Shown here: one piece after another, positions 22,410 to 33,015 of the stretch
Numbering within the stretch: position 1 is the first letter of the stretch
Layout: every line of letters starts with the position of its first letter
Source: Gonapodya prolifera JEL478
Lineage: Eukaryota; Monoblepharomycota; Monoblepharidomycetes; Monoblepharidales; Gonapodyaceae
Reading direction: 5' to 3'
Length of the DNA: 63,922 nt
Assembly: GCA_001574975.1 (NCBI GenBank)
Contig: KQ965809.1
Coordinates: 1-63,922 of the forward strand
Made by a program: the position numbers and the translations under genes
The notes under the pieces: model-generated
Told to the model about the DNA's origin: nothing
Databases searched by the model: none
Seen by the model: only the letters and a program-made list of their open reading frames with translations

Positions 22410-22819
22410 AACGAGAATGTTAGTCCACACTTCATTGACGAAGAGGACATCCCTCAGACCCTTTATCGCTTTTACGATCCAACATCCCAAACACGATTTG
22501 AGCACAACATCTTTGAGCCAAAAGCCTTCTTTGGCAGGAAATTGTCTCAAAGGGATTTGAACGATTCCATTCGCCATCACATCAACTGGAAAAGCAAAGA
22601 ACCTAGTCCATATTCGTGGAAAACACAAAAATGATTGCCAAGAACAACACTTCAATGACAGAGGCATACCGACGCTTATTGGGGCGTTTTCACATTGTTC
22701 GAGAATCTTACATGAAAATGAAGAAGAATGAGCCACGTGTATTTCATCAGTTTAGAAAGCTTTATCCTAGTTTTGTTCTTGGAGCTCCTTATGGCAAGCG
22801 TTCCTCAAAAAGGAGATGA
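22410..22819 (+). pseudogene. fragment resembling fungal DUF7587-type protein
   Basis: One frame reads FIDEEDIPQTLYRFYDP, SQTRFEHNIFEPKAF and SIRHHINWKSKEPSPYS, then stops. A second frame continues with NTKMIAKNNTSMTEAYRRLL to 22819. LYR(F/Y)YD and HINWKSKEPSPY recall, from memory, a fungal domain of unknown function (DUF7587) found in expanded families. A GTGAGG donor near 22368 and an AG near 22414 could mark an intron that joins a short upstream exon. The frame change near 22610 suggests decay. Family assignment is tentative. This marks the left edge of the AT-rich island. Confidence 0.35.
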
Positions 22820-22984
22820 ATGTTATTTTATTTCATAAAAATTACTCATCCATTTTTTGATCGAATGCCAAAATGCTCATGGATCGGAGATTTGTTCCTT
22901 TTGGCAATTTCGAAATTTCCACCAATTTATTTTCCAATCACTTACTCTACACAATGAATTATCCTTTTCCGCCAGTTCTCCGTT

Positions 22985-25096
22985 TTAGTGGCAAGCTCCA
23001 AGAAGGAGCAGTGCATGGGTATCCCCTTGCTCCGCAGCCTTGGTCCACCAAAACACGGCCATTTTTGTGTCCATCACAACCCCTTCTCCATTGTCGAAGC
23101 AAAGTCCAAGATTGAACTGTGCACTAACAAGACCTTGTTCCGCAGCTCTGGTCCACCAAAATACAGCAATCTCATGGTCCTTCTCCACCCCTGTTCCGTT
23201 GTCGTAGCAAAGTCCAAGATTGTACTGTGCATGAGCATCACATTTCTCCGCGGCCTTGGTCCACCAAAATACGGCCTTCTTGAAGTCCTTCTCTACCCAT
23301 TTTCCATAATAGTAGAAATGTCCAAGATTGTATTGTGCGGTGACAAACCCATTTTCCGCAGCTCTGGTCCACCAAAATACGGCCATCTTATAGTCTTTCT
23401 CCATCCATTTTCTGTTATCGTAGCGAAGTCCAAGATTGTACTGTGCTTGGGCATTCCCTTGCTCGGCTGCCTTGGTCCACCAAGATACAGATTCTGCAAA
23501 ATCCTTCGAAACCCCTCCTAATCCTTGACTGTACATTTGCCCAACTATGAAAAGTGCTTCTGGATGATCAAACTTTGCAGCTCTCAAGTAAATCTGAAAT
23601 AAAGTTGTGATGTCTTGTAGAATTCCATCAGTGCCATCGCGATGTTGTCTTGCAAGAAGAACAAGCTCCAAAGCGTCATTTGGAATGCTCGGAAGCAAAT
23701 CCTTGATGTTTGGTGGTATTGGACGATGTTCTTCGGGTCTTCGTTGATAAAAATTAAAATGGCGTTATCAGAAATATAAATTGTGCACTCACTGAATATG
23801 TTTGGTGAAAATCTCCACAATTTCAAAAAAATCAGGGCGCTTTTGTGGGTCTGCATCCCAGCATCGAATCATCAAACGGTCGATTTCCACTGACATTCTG
23901 GAGGCAGAGTGTACCAATTCTGGACGCTTGAACTGATGTATTTCCTCAATGAAATTATCGAGGTTATCATCATCTGTTGTGGAGTATGGGCGGCGCCTCA
24001 GCCAGAGCTGTATAGGTTCGGGAACGCAAATGAATGACCAAAAGTATTATACAGTAAGGTACAAAGATTCAGTTTACTCACTGAATACATCGTAATTCCA
24101 AACGCATACACATCGGCTTTGGTTGAGGGAGCCATTCCTTGCAAACGTTCAGGAGCCATGTAAAAGAGTGACCCCTCGTTGCCATTTTTCATTTCTAGTT
24201 CACGAAAACCACAAGTGGTAAAGTCTACGATCATTGCACGTCGTAGTTTGTTGACCAGAGCGTTTTCCGGGCTCACGTCCACATGGAGGATATTGTTTTC
24301 ATGAAGGTATTTTAGGCCTCGCGCAATATCAAAAAGCTTGGGGGAGCAATGAAAGCCGCATTGGTTCTTTACCAGACAATAATCAAATATAGAAGAACTC
24401 ACAATCCACAACGTTTCCTTCTTCATTTCGTCAACAAGAGCCCCAGCGGACTTCAATTTTTCCAAGTACGCTGCAGCATTTCCATTCTCCACATAAGGAG
24501 AAGCAAGTACAATCTTCCCTCCTTTGCATGAAACGCCATAGAACGGGAGGACATACGGAGATGCCGTAGCGTACCACACACGCGCTTCTTTTTTAAGTTC
24601 CTATAATACACATTGAAAATCGTCTCAAAACGCCGGAAAACACTTGAGAAACTCACCAAGGAGCTATAATGCCCAGGTTTGGCTTCAACCACTTTCAGAG
24701 CAACTGGAATTTCCCGCCATTTCCCGCGATACACCGTTGTAAATCCACCCTTTCCAATGAGACAGCTTTCATCCCACGAACATTCCACATCCTTGATATC
24801 AATCTCCCACGTCTCTCGAATCTTGGCCAATTGTACTTCTCCTCCGTGATTCCACACAAATGTTCGAGGTCTGAGTCAGGGTAAGAAAACCAATTGAGCC
24901 GCATTGTCACAGCATCCCCGCTATGAACACACTTTACAGAGTTAATCCGGGCGATTTCCGCTGTCTCTTCACCAAGAAGACACGGTTGTATGGCAGTACC
25001 AAGCATTTCGTTGGGGTTGGGATATGTTTGGCCAAAGGTTGGACCCCAGGAGTCATTATCTAATACCACGTGAAACCATATGGATCCTAATCGCAT
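22985..25096 (-). CDS. protein kinase-like / Sel1-repeat fusion, copy 1 (one frameshift)
   Basis: Exons 25096-24657, 24600-24403, 24336-24082, 24007-23793 and 23739-22985 join through introns of 53-74 bases. The N-terminal segment of about 85 residues (YPNPNEMLGTA ... MRLNWFSYPD) is shared with copies 2 and 3. The kinase-like domain has GKGGFTTVYRGKW (P-loop), VALKV (lysine), LHENNILHVDVSPENALV in place of HRDLKxxN, VDFTTCG in place of DFG, and YMAPERL. The DFG glycine is lost and HRD is altered, so activity is doubtful. Five Sel1 repeats of about 36 residues follow (…AVFWWTKAAEQG pattern), ending in GACH. Sel1 repeats scaffold protein complexes. Relative to copy 2 the frame changes once near 24855, before the kinase domain. 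Confidence 0.75.
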
Positions 25097-25224
25097 ATCT
25101 GTCGTGGATTAAAGGTCTTGCTCACACCAAAGGACAGAAGTACGAAAAGATCCTTCCCAATATGGGATGGTAGCTTAAGCGTTTAATTTCATAAGAGAAA
25201 TACTTTCACAAAATACTTCAAATA

Positions 25225-25849
25225 ATGGTAGAACCTTGCTCTGATCGTACCAAATTGGAAAACTTACTCCACAGACTTTGCGCAAAAGTCAAGATCTATG
25301 TCATTCTTTGTGCGATTGGTGCTATTATTTGTGTTTGTGGATGGATTTCAAGCTTTGTCCTCCCATTGTGCGGTGTGGCGCCAAACAATACCGCGTTATG
25401 GACATTTCTCGGTTCAATTACCACGGCGGCTCTAACGAAGCTATTTTCTATGGCCGTTGCCTTTAATCATTTGAGAGGGGAGATTGAATGTTTCAGATTT
25501 TCACACTACGCTTTCTACAATATTTCCAAATGTGGACATACTTGCTAGAGTATCTACAAAGCTAGAGTCCAGGTGGCGTGGAGCTTGCAAGAAGTATGCT
25601 CATGATCACCCCTCCCAACAATTATCACCAAAAGACACCGTTTCTGATATGGAAAATGGAACCAACAAGCACGTTTTGCCTAGGGATGTTGCAATTCAGA
25701 CTATTACACTGCTTCTCCCATGGGCAATTGAAGAGGTGTCCCGTGATTTGGAGAGTGAAACCAAAGATTTTGTGGAATCGAGAAATTTATTCACGGATTT
25801 TGCAATTAAACGAGGAGAAATGGCGCCTGAGGTGGAAGATGAAGAATAA
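25225..25849 (+). CDS. small two-helix membrane protein with coiled-coil-like tail, copy 1
   Basis: The N-terminal frame (25225-25548) starts MVEPCSDRTKLENLL and has hydrophobic spans VILCAIGAIICVCGWISSFV and TFLGSITTAALTKLFSM. A second frame gives STKLESRWRGACKKYAHDHP, PRDVAIQTITLLLPWAIEEV and RDLESETKDFVESRN to 25849. The second part is closely matched by copy 2 at 28501-28841. About ten bases after GAGATTG (near 25485) shift the frame relative to copy 2, so this is either a pseudogene or a gene with an unrecognised intron ending TTTCAG. It starts about 130 bases from the divergent kinase/Sel1 copy 1. Function unknown. Confidence 0.45.
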
Positions 25850-25942
25850 ACCGATTTCCTTTAGATAGTAGTGATTTCAAAAAGCTGTGAAGACTGCGTG
25901 ATCGTCAAAATTTCCGCAATAATTTTCATCACATCTTCTACA

Positions 25943-26331
25943 ATGGATCCAAAAGACTTGATCATTGCGGATTTGCAGCGGAAGCTGAGAGAATCCGAGC
26001 AGACGGCGTTGGCAGCCGAGCAAGAAGCGGCTCAAGCCAAGCAGGAAGCATCTGAAGCCAAGCAAGAAGCATCTGAAGCCAGGGAGAAGGGCATCAAAGC
26101 TGAAAATAGAGCGTATGTGATGTTTTTGTTGCACCACAGACCCATTTCGATGAGATATCATGGCTCTTGTGCTGATCAACATCAACATTCTCTGTTAGTG
26201 ACAAAGTGATTGTGGAATTCTCTTCATATTCTCAGATGCAAGGGAATTGTACATACCAACACAGGAAATTTCTACCCTATTGTTTATCAAAATGGTAAAA
26301 TTTGTATGAAGTATGCTTTTGAAAATGATTA
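25943..26331 (+). CDS. small coiled-coil protein, copy 1
   Basis: The frame starts MDPKDLIIADLQRKLRESEQ and continues with three AKQEASE-type heptad-like units, then KAENRAYVMFLLHHRP, stopping at 26209. A downstream frame (about 26256-26331) encodes FYPIVYQNGKICMKYAFEN and stops. The same pair of blocks occurs in copy 2 (MDTKDLIVADLQ... and YQNGDIRVKDAFGN). This suggests two exons of one gene, though I could not fix the junction. The coiled coil implies oligomerisation. Family unknown. Confidence 0.45.
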
Positions 26332-26933
26332 AATACTACAAAGCTCTTCTGTAAATTCATCTTCAATCTTGGCAATTTCCTTTCTTTTCTCTTCAATGAT
26401 GTGCATTCGCTGAGGCCCAAGAATTTTGTTCATCATGAAAATGTTGAATTCATCATATGTTTTGCACAAGGTACCAGAGGCTCGGCCTTCAACACTCAGT
26501 TCACCAAAAACAGTGCACCCCCATGGGGTAAAAGATAGCCTCGTTGGAGGGTGGAGTGCGAGACGAATCATCATCCTTTGGTCAGTCTTTTGGAGTTCTG
26601 ACCACTGAAATGAACTGATTGAATTGAGTTTCGCTGCAAGAGGCTGATGATCTTCCTGAATCCATTTCCGAATCACAATGATAGCAGACTCCTTGGCATT
26701 CTTTTCTGCATTGCTAGCGCGTAAGCGTTCTTGATCAGTGTTACAGGTAGCCGAAAGGACTTGGTAAAACCTGATGCCATATCCTAGTGTCGCACCGAAG
26801 CTGAAGATACCCATTGGTGTCCTCATGACTGTTGTAAAGAATGCCTTTTGGAGAATGTATTAGAAAATATTTTGAGGCAATTGTTCTGATTCAATGAAAA
26901 GGTGCTTACTTTGGCAATTTGAAATTGATCCAT
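26329..26933 (-). CDS. hypothetical protein with N-terminal hydrophobic segment
   Basis: A short first exon (26933-26910, MDQFQIAK) joins an exon at 26844-26329 through a GTAAGC...AAAAG intron, giving 179 residues. The frame upstream of the ATG stays open, so an earlier start is possible. Residues about 10-40 are hydrophobic and glycine-rich (RTPMGIFSFGATLGYGIRFY). The rest is soluble (SAIIVIRKWIQEDHQPLAAK, PPTRLSFTPWGCTVFGEL) and ends in a charged helix (HIIEEKRKEIAKIEDEFTEE). The family is not recognised. It is divergent from the LRAT-like gene at 27074, and its start region resembles that of the ORF at 27525-27803 (KAFFT... versus KSIFIT...). Confidence 0.45.
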
Positions 26934-27073
26934 CTTTAGTAAAGACGATTGATGAGTATTTTTGTGTGAGGCGAGAGCAGTTCCTGTGGTCTCAATCAAT
27001 TGATCGGAAATTTGCTCCTCGTTGCAATTTCGATATTTCCACCAAATGTTTTTCAAATCAGATATTCTAGACA

Positions 27074-27590
27074 ATGGAGCAGCAAGAAAATACTTGGCAA
27101 GTAATTGAGCATATTTGTCGGGGATTAAATGTCTCGCTCACACCAAAGGGCAGTGATGAGTTTGATGTCTATTCCATATTCCAAGAAGGAGATCTTCTGG
27201 CTTACCCCATCCAAGGCAATGGTGAACTTGGTACTTGGCATTTTATGCTCCACACTGGAATTGATGATCAGTGTAAACAACAACTGGTGTGGCATTCCAA
27301 GAATAACTCATCTTGGGAGTTGCAAACATATGGGGATGCTATCAGAAACTATGCAAAAAAAGGTGGAAACATGATTAGACTTGTGAAATTTCAAAATGAT
27401 TCTCAAGAAGTGAGGAATATTGGCTTACAAAGAGCACTAGACTCTACGAGGCAACCAAAAAGCAAAAGTACAAATCTGTTCTAGCAAATTGCGAAAACTT
27501 TGCGCACTTTTGTAGGTCTGGGAGTCACATTCCAATTGATTTAACCAAAGTGACTGAAATGAATGTAAATAAAGCTAGTTTCAAATAGAG
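27074..27590 (+). CDS. LRAT/NlpC-P60-like domain protein, copy 1 (one frameshift)
   Basis: The frame starts MEQQENTWQVIEHICRGLNV. FQEGDLLAYPIQ and WHFMLHTGID match the LRAT-type GDL...HWGIYVG block with its catalytic histidine. After a missing base near 27441 a second frame gives KQKYKSVLANCENFAHFCRS, matching the NCExFxxxCR block with the catalytic cysteine. Proteins with this circularly permuted papain-like fold act as acyltransferases, phospholipases or peptidases on lipids or cell-wall peptides. Copy 2 at 33016-33396 has the C-terminal block in one frame, which shows where the base is missing here. Either a recent pseudogene or a sequence error. Confidence 0.5.
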
Positions 27591-27803
27591 AGAAATCAAA
27601 ACAAAGTCCATGTAAATGGTGATAGCAGAAAGAGACAAAATCCAATTCCAAAATCCAACTCCTTTGCCCGGCGTTTCAATTCGTGTTTTTCTTCTCAACT
27701 TCTCATTTGCTTCCATATATACCTTGAGAAAACCCGCAACTGTTACTTCGGCGCGTAAACGACGCACAAACTCTTCAATTGTTTCTCCAGGAAGCAAAGG
27801 CAT
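27525..27803 (-). CDS. small hypothetical protein with C-terminal membrane helices
   Basis: A 92-codon ORF from ATG: a charged helix (MPLLPGETIEEFVRRLRAEV, YMEANEKLRRKTR) is followed by two hydrophobic stretches (WNWILSLSAITIYMDFVLI and LALFTFISVTLV). The 3' end overlaps the end of the LRAT-like gene on the other strand by about 65 bases. Sequence before the ATG (QKSIFIT) resembles the start of the 26329-26844 exon, so the two may be distant paralogues. Function unknown. Confidence 0.35.
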   Translation of the reverse strand: MPLLPGETIEEFVRRLRAEVTVAGFLKVYMEANEKLRRKTRIETPGKGVGFWNWILSLSAITIYMDFVLISLYLKLALFTFISVTLVKSIGM

Positions 27804-27859
27804 TGAAGTAATGAAAATGCTTTTCTGAAAGATGTGGAATGGCGATGAAATGCTATGTG

Positions 27860-27945
27860 TGACCTGATCATTAAAATTTTCGAATTATTTTTCATCACAA
27901 CTTCTACAATGGAACCAAAAGACTTAATCATTACAGCCACCACGT
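27860..27945 (+). repeat. third copy of the coiled-coil gene start (fragment)
   Basis: TTTTCATCACAACTTCTACAATGGA followed by codons for MEPKDLIIT repeats the 5' flank and first codons of the coiled-coil genes at 25943 (MDPKDLIIAD) and 28914 (MDTKDLIVAD). The coding similarity ends within ten codons. It marks a third, truncated duplication event. Confidence 0.55.
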
Positions 27946-28252
27946 CCCTGTCAAAAGGAATATCTAAAAGATGTTTGAACTTCCATTGGAAAGAACTGCC
28001 CCATTGACGGTGGATATGTTACGATTCCTGCCACCAACGAGTTTTTGTGCTGTTGTATCCTTTTATTGAATGTCCGCTGATATGATTCTGCCGATATCAG
28101 GTCACAGAACGTTCCACAATTGTGGAGAAGCAAACTTAGAGAACATTCGACCCCAAAATTACTCCAAGGGCTCTGCGAAGTGAAATTATCTTCGCGACAA
28201 TTCGCAATTTCAGAACAGCAGTAGAACAACTTTTCAAAATTAATTTTTGATT
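27946..28252. other. intergenic within the AT-rich island
   Basis: A 92-codon minus-strand frame (27951-28229) has no family resemblance and is not counted. Nothing else recognised. Confidence 0.3.
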
Positions 28253-28841
28253 ATGGCAAGGAATTCAACCAGCAACGCAGGGACTTCAAGCGTTGGGGAT
28301 GAAGACGTTTTGGTGAGATCACATCTTTTGTGAAATACACAAATATTTTTTTCTCAAATTTCAAAACAATTCCGGCGTCATGATTTCAACAGATTCTAGG
28401 TGGCGTTCTCACATTGTCCGAGACTCTTCTGGTGGCATGCACATCCAACGTAGCTGGTCTCAACAGAGACAGACTCAAAGCAAAGGTGAGATTGATCTTC
28501 ATTCCACTCTTTCTACAATGTTTCCAAATGTCGATCTTTGTCGATTATCTACAAAGCTGGAGTCCAGGTGGCGTGGCGCTTGTAAGAAGTTTGCCCGTGA
28601 TCATCCCTCCCAACAATTACCACCAAAAGACACCGTGTCTGATATGGGGAAACGAACCAACGTACGAGTGTTGCCAAGGGATGTTGCAATCCAGACTATA
28701 ACACAACTTCTTCCATGGGCAATGGAAGAAGTGTCCCGTGATTTGGAGAATGAACGTAGAAATCTTGAAGAAGTGAGGCAATTATTCGCAAATTTTGTAA
28801 TAAAACAGGGAGAAATGGCGCCAGAGGCAGAAGATGAATAA
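28253..28841 (+). CDS. small membrane/coiled-coil-like protein, copy 2
   Basis: A short exon MARNSTSNAGTSSVGDEDVL ends at a GTGAGA donor. The next exon, after ...TTTCAACAG, reads ILGGVLTLSETLLVACTSNV, a probable membrane helix. A frame to 28841 then gives STLSTMFPNVDLCRLSTKLE, SRWRGACKKFARDHPSQQLP and QTITQLLPWAMEEVSRDLE, ending EAEDE. The latter block is about three-quarters identical by eye to copy 1 (25484-25849) with a codon-sized length change, so it has been under coding constraint. The joining of the helix exon to the tail exon is unresolved. Function unknown. Confidence 0.45.
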
Positions 28842-28913
28842 ATAAGCTAAATTTCCGTTAGAAATAGTAATGATTTTTGAAAACTGCGAAGTTAATTTAT
28901 CACATCTCTTGCG

Positions 28914-29451
28914 ATGGATACAAAAGATTTGATCGTTGCAGATTTGCAAAAAATGTTGAAAAGGGCCAGGAGACAGGCGGCAAAAGCCAAACAAGAAGTA
29001 TCTGAATCCGAGAAGAAGGCCATCAAAGCTGAAAATAGACCGGATTTGATGTTTGTATTACATCATGGACCAGTCTTGATGATATGATGGTTTGCATGCT
29101 GGTCAACATCATTATTCGCCTCGAGTGTCAATATGATTGTGTGGAAAACCCTAATATTCTCAAATCCAAAGGGTTCACACAAACCAATCAACTAATAAAG
29201 ATTTCATCAGGAACCATGATTTCAGCTATCAAAATGGTGATATTCGTGTGAAAGATGCATTTGGAAATATTAGAGGCTACACTGAAGGAGATAACAGGAA
29301 CCACATTGGTTTCCACGTTGAAAGGGGCGCTGTATTTATTGATCCTCAAAAGTGTAGTACTTGTGTGCTAATAACATCCTTGATAAGAATAGTGCTCCGC
29401 ATTTCGATGTCTGATCCACCACCACATTTTGACAAAAAATGGTGAATAAGT
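28914..29451 (+). CDS. small coiled-coil protein, copy 2
   Basis: MDTKDLIVADLQKMLKRARR...AKQEVSESEKKAIKAENR...MFVLHHGP stops at 29087. Downstream, FSYQNGDIRVKDAFGNIRGY continues as HVERGAVFIDPQKC to about 29445, matching and extending the YQNG block of copy 1. The two parts are probably exons of one gene. It keeps fewer heptad-like repeats than copy 1. Family unknown; the duplicated order (membrane protein, then coiled-coil protein) is the same as at 25.2-26.3 kb. Confidence 0.45.
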
Positions 29452-29544
29452 TTAAATCCTAGCAAACCAAGATAATTTTAGATTTAAAACTGAGCCTTTA
29501 ACACCACATCACCAGAGACTTCCCAACAAGATGACCTTATCGTG

Positions 29545-32262
29545 CCACATGTACAATTTGTCCCTTGCTTAGGCCGTCCCCATCCAACCAACCCCAAAAT
29601 GCTTGCTACTGCCCCAGGACCGTGTCTTCTTGACAAATTGACCGCGAAAATCGCCTGGAATAACTCTGGAGAGCGTGCTCATGGCAAGGATGCCGTGACA
29701 ATGCCGGTCAATCGGTTTGCTTACCCTGACCCTTTCGGCAATCTTTCGAGGAATTGCGGTGGAGAAGTGAAGCTGGCCAAGATTCCAGAGTCGTGGGAGA
29801 TTGATATCAAAGATGTGGAATGTTCTTGGGATGAAAGCTGTCTTGTTGGAGAGGGTGGATTTGCAAAAGATCGAGGAAAGTGGCAAAAAATTCTGGTTGC
29901 TCTCAAAGTGATTGATGCCAAACCGGGCATCTATGAAACTATGGTGGGTTTTTTAAGTGACCTGTGGGCTCTTCAAACAGTAGTCCACATTCCTGTGACA
30001 TAGGAATTCGAAAATGAAGCCCGTGTTTGGTACATGGCAGCATCTCCACATGTCCTCCCGTTTTACGGTGTTTGTCGCAAAGGAGGCAAGGTTTTCTTTG
30101 TTTCTCCCTATATGGAAAATGGAAATGCAAGGAAATACCTAGAAACTTTGAAATTGATAGGTAATTAAAGCAAGGATTTGGAAAAAGAAACGTTATGGCA
30201 GGTGAAATTGGATACTTTTGATTTTTTTTCAGTTGACTTATTTGAATTGCTCCTTGAAGCTTTATGACATTGCGCGAGGACTAAAATACCTACATGAAAA
30301 CAATATCCTCCATTTGGACGTGAAACCAGAAAATGCACTGGTTGACAGACTCTATTGGGCAATGGTGACCGACTTTGGCACGTGTCTTATACGCGAATTG
30401 GAAGGCCAAAATCACGGCTTAGGTACACTGTGTTATATGTCTCCTGAACGTCTCAGAGGAGAGTTTCCAACAGGAAAGGCAGATGTCTTTGCTTTTGGGA
30501 TAAGTTTGTTTGAGGTGAGGAATTATCATGCGCATCCATCTGCCATGTTTGACATGAAATTCAATTTGTGGTTTCTGTGCAACCCTTACAACAACCTGGA
30601 TGAGGATGACTTGGTTGAAATCAAATTGCAAAACAAACGGCCTTCACTGCCAACATCCTGCAATATGCCAGAGGAAATCAAAATTTTGATGGTTCGGTGC
30701 TGGGATGCTGATCCAAATGAGCGTCCTGATTTTGATGACATTGTGGAGATTCTCTCCAAATATGTTGAGTGAGTGCTTTGCTTGTGTTCCTGGTACTGCT
30801 ATTTTTGAAATGCAATCTTCTTCAACTGAGATCCGAAATTCATCGCCCAAAACCACCAGATATTGAAAATATGCTTACAGACATTCCAAATGATGCTCTG
30901 CGACTTGGTTTGCTCGCGGAACTGTACTTTAAAGGCTTTGGCCCACTTCCACAAGATTTTGAAAGTTCATTCCAGTTATTCTTGAGAGCTGCAAAGATTC
31001 AGCATCCAGAAGCTCTCTTTCAAATTGGATGGTTTTATAACCAAGGATTGGGAGGGGTTTCAAAGGATTTTGCGGAATCTGTATCTTGGTGGACCAAGGC
31101 CGCAGAGCAAGGACATGCCAAAGCACAGTATATTCTTGGAAGGCGCTACTACAAAGGAGAGGGGGTGGAACAGGACTCTAAAATGGCAGTGTTTTGGTTC
31201 ACCAAGGCTGCGGAGCAAGGATATGCCAACGCACAGTCAATTCTTGGAGTGTGCTATTATATTGGAGAGCACATTGGAGAGGGGGTGGAACAGGACTCTA
31301 AAGTGGCATTGTTTTGGTTGACCAAGGCAGCGGAGCAAGGGGATGCCGATGCACAACATAGTCTTGGAAGGTGCTACAGCAATGGAGAAGGTGTGAAAAA
31401 GGACTCTAAAATGGCGGTGTTCTGGTACACCAAGGCTGCAGAGCAAGGACATGCCAAAGCACAGTTTAGTCTTGGATTTTCCTACTACAAAGGAGAAGGC
31501 GTGGAAAAGGACTCTAAAATGGCAGTGTTTTGGTGGACGAAGGCTGCGGAGCAAGGACATGCCAATGCACAGCATGTTCTTGGACTTTCCCACTACGTTG
31601 GTGAAGGTGTGAAAAAGGACTCTAAAATGGCGGTGTTCTGGTACACCAAGGCTGCAGAGCAAGGAAATGCCAAAGCACAGTTTAGTCTTGGATTTTCCTA
31701 CTACAAAGGAGAGGGGGTGAAAAAGGACTCGAAAATGGCAGTGCTTTGGTACACCAAGGCCGCAGAGCAAGGACATGCCAATGCACAGAGTATGCTTGGA
31801 TTTCACTACTACAATGGAGAAGGCGTTGAAACGGACCTGGAAATGGCAGTGTTTTGGTGGACAAATGCCGCGGAGCAAGGGTATGCCGAAGCACAGTACA
31901 ATCTTGGAGTTTGCTTCGACAATGGGGAAGGGGTGGAAAAAGACCAGAAAATGGCAGTGTTTTGGTGGACAAGAGCGGCAGAGCAAGGACAGGTATATGC
32001 ACAGAAAAATCTTGGATGTTTATGCGCCGAAGGAGAAGGAGTGGAAAAGAATGATAAGATTGCAGTGTTTTGGTGGACCAAAGCGGCAGAGCAAGGCGAT
32101 GTTGATATGCAGTACAAAGTTGCAGTGTGCTATGAGAATGGCAAAGGTGTTGATCCAGATTTGAGCCGTTCTAGATATTGGTATACCAAGGCCGCCAACC
32201 AAGGATATCACCAAGCAATGTTCAATCTGGGACTGTGTGACATCGATGGAAACTTGTTTTAG
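29545..32262 (+). pseudogene. protein kinase-like / Sel1-repeat fusion, copy 2 (in-frame stop)
   Basis: Same plan as copy 1. The N-terminal block (GRPHPTNPKMLATA ... NRFAYPD) has an ATG only at 29599. Exons end at 29943, 30004-30201, 30260-30768 (one intron lacks an acceptor but reads through) and 30831-32262. Kinase motifs: GEGGFAKDRGKW (P-loop damaged), VALKV, ILHLDVKPENALV, TDFGTCL (DFG kept), YMSPERL, CWDADPNERPDF. Eleven Sel1 repeats plus a partial one follow, most with the AVFW(Y/W)TKAAEQG core. TAA at 30166-30168 interrupts the kinase part where copy 1 reads through, so only a short N-terminal product or a separately started Sel1 protein could be made. The Sel1 array itself is open for over 470 codons. 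Confidence 0.75.
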
Positions 32263-32437
32263 GATGCAATCAAAAAGAGATGTTCTTATATATTTTTTCA
32301 ACGAGATGTAATCCCATCGCTATGCATTACCCCCCTAATAAAGTCACCTCGAGTGAATAAACTTGTTTGTATTTTGAATTTCATTGATTTCAAGCCTTTT
32401 CCGACACGTTGAAACATCAAGTCTTTCGGCAAGTTCT

Positions 32438-32640
32438 TAGTGACACTTTTCTCGTAGCAATTTCATCATCTCCAACTTCATTTTTGCACCTTGTTTTAAT
32501 TTGAACTCTTCAGTTCGCCTTTCAATCGTTCTCTTTTTAATCTGAGAATCCTTTTCCAACGTGATTCTCTTGAGCTCAAAGTCGTCACTATCTGACAATC
32601 TTTCAAACCAAATCAAGTTTCTGCCTTCAGAGGTTCAGCA
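32438..32640 (-). CDS. coiled-coil C-terminal fragment
   Basis: A minus-strand frame without an ATG reads NLIWFERLSDSDDFELKRIT, LEKDSQIKKRTIERRTEEF and KMKLEMMKLLREKCH, then stops. The charged heptads indicate a coiled coil. It looks like the last exon of a larger or lost gene. The family is unknown. Confidence 0.35.
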
Positions 32641-33015
32641 ATATATGTTGATGGTGAAAGCGAATACGAAATACTTCAACTGGTGATTTGGAGGTGAAAG
32701 GAAATGCTACTTGAATAATGTCTTTTCTGCGATAAAATACTTTTAACACACCAACCAACGCCCTATAAAACGTATGGTAAACCAAGTCATTTCTCACCAA
32801 GCGGAGAGTATTCCAATGAATTTAGAAATGTATAAAAGCGTTTTGAAGCAAATTCGACATCTCCCAGGTTGAATTGAGAGATACAATTTTCACTTGGTGT
32901 GCGAAAGATTCAAAGAGCGTATTTTGAACTGAGCTTTCTCATTGCAATAGAAGGTAGAAATGGACATTTTACATTAGATAATTTGGTTTGAAGCTATTTT
33001 GCTGCATCTGGAGCA
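32641..33015. other. intergenic, nothing recognised
   Basis: AT-rich DNA with only short frames between the coiled-coil fragment and LRAT-like copy 2. Confidence 0.35.

Noticed and set aside
27951-28229. Minus-strand 92-codon ORF in the island
   Set aside because: No homologue, motif or paralogue in the window; likely chance.
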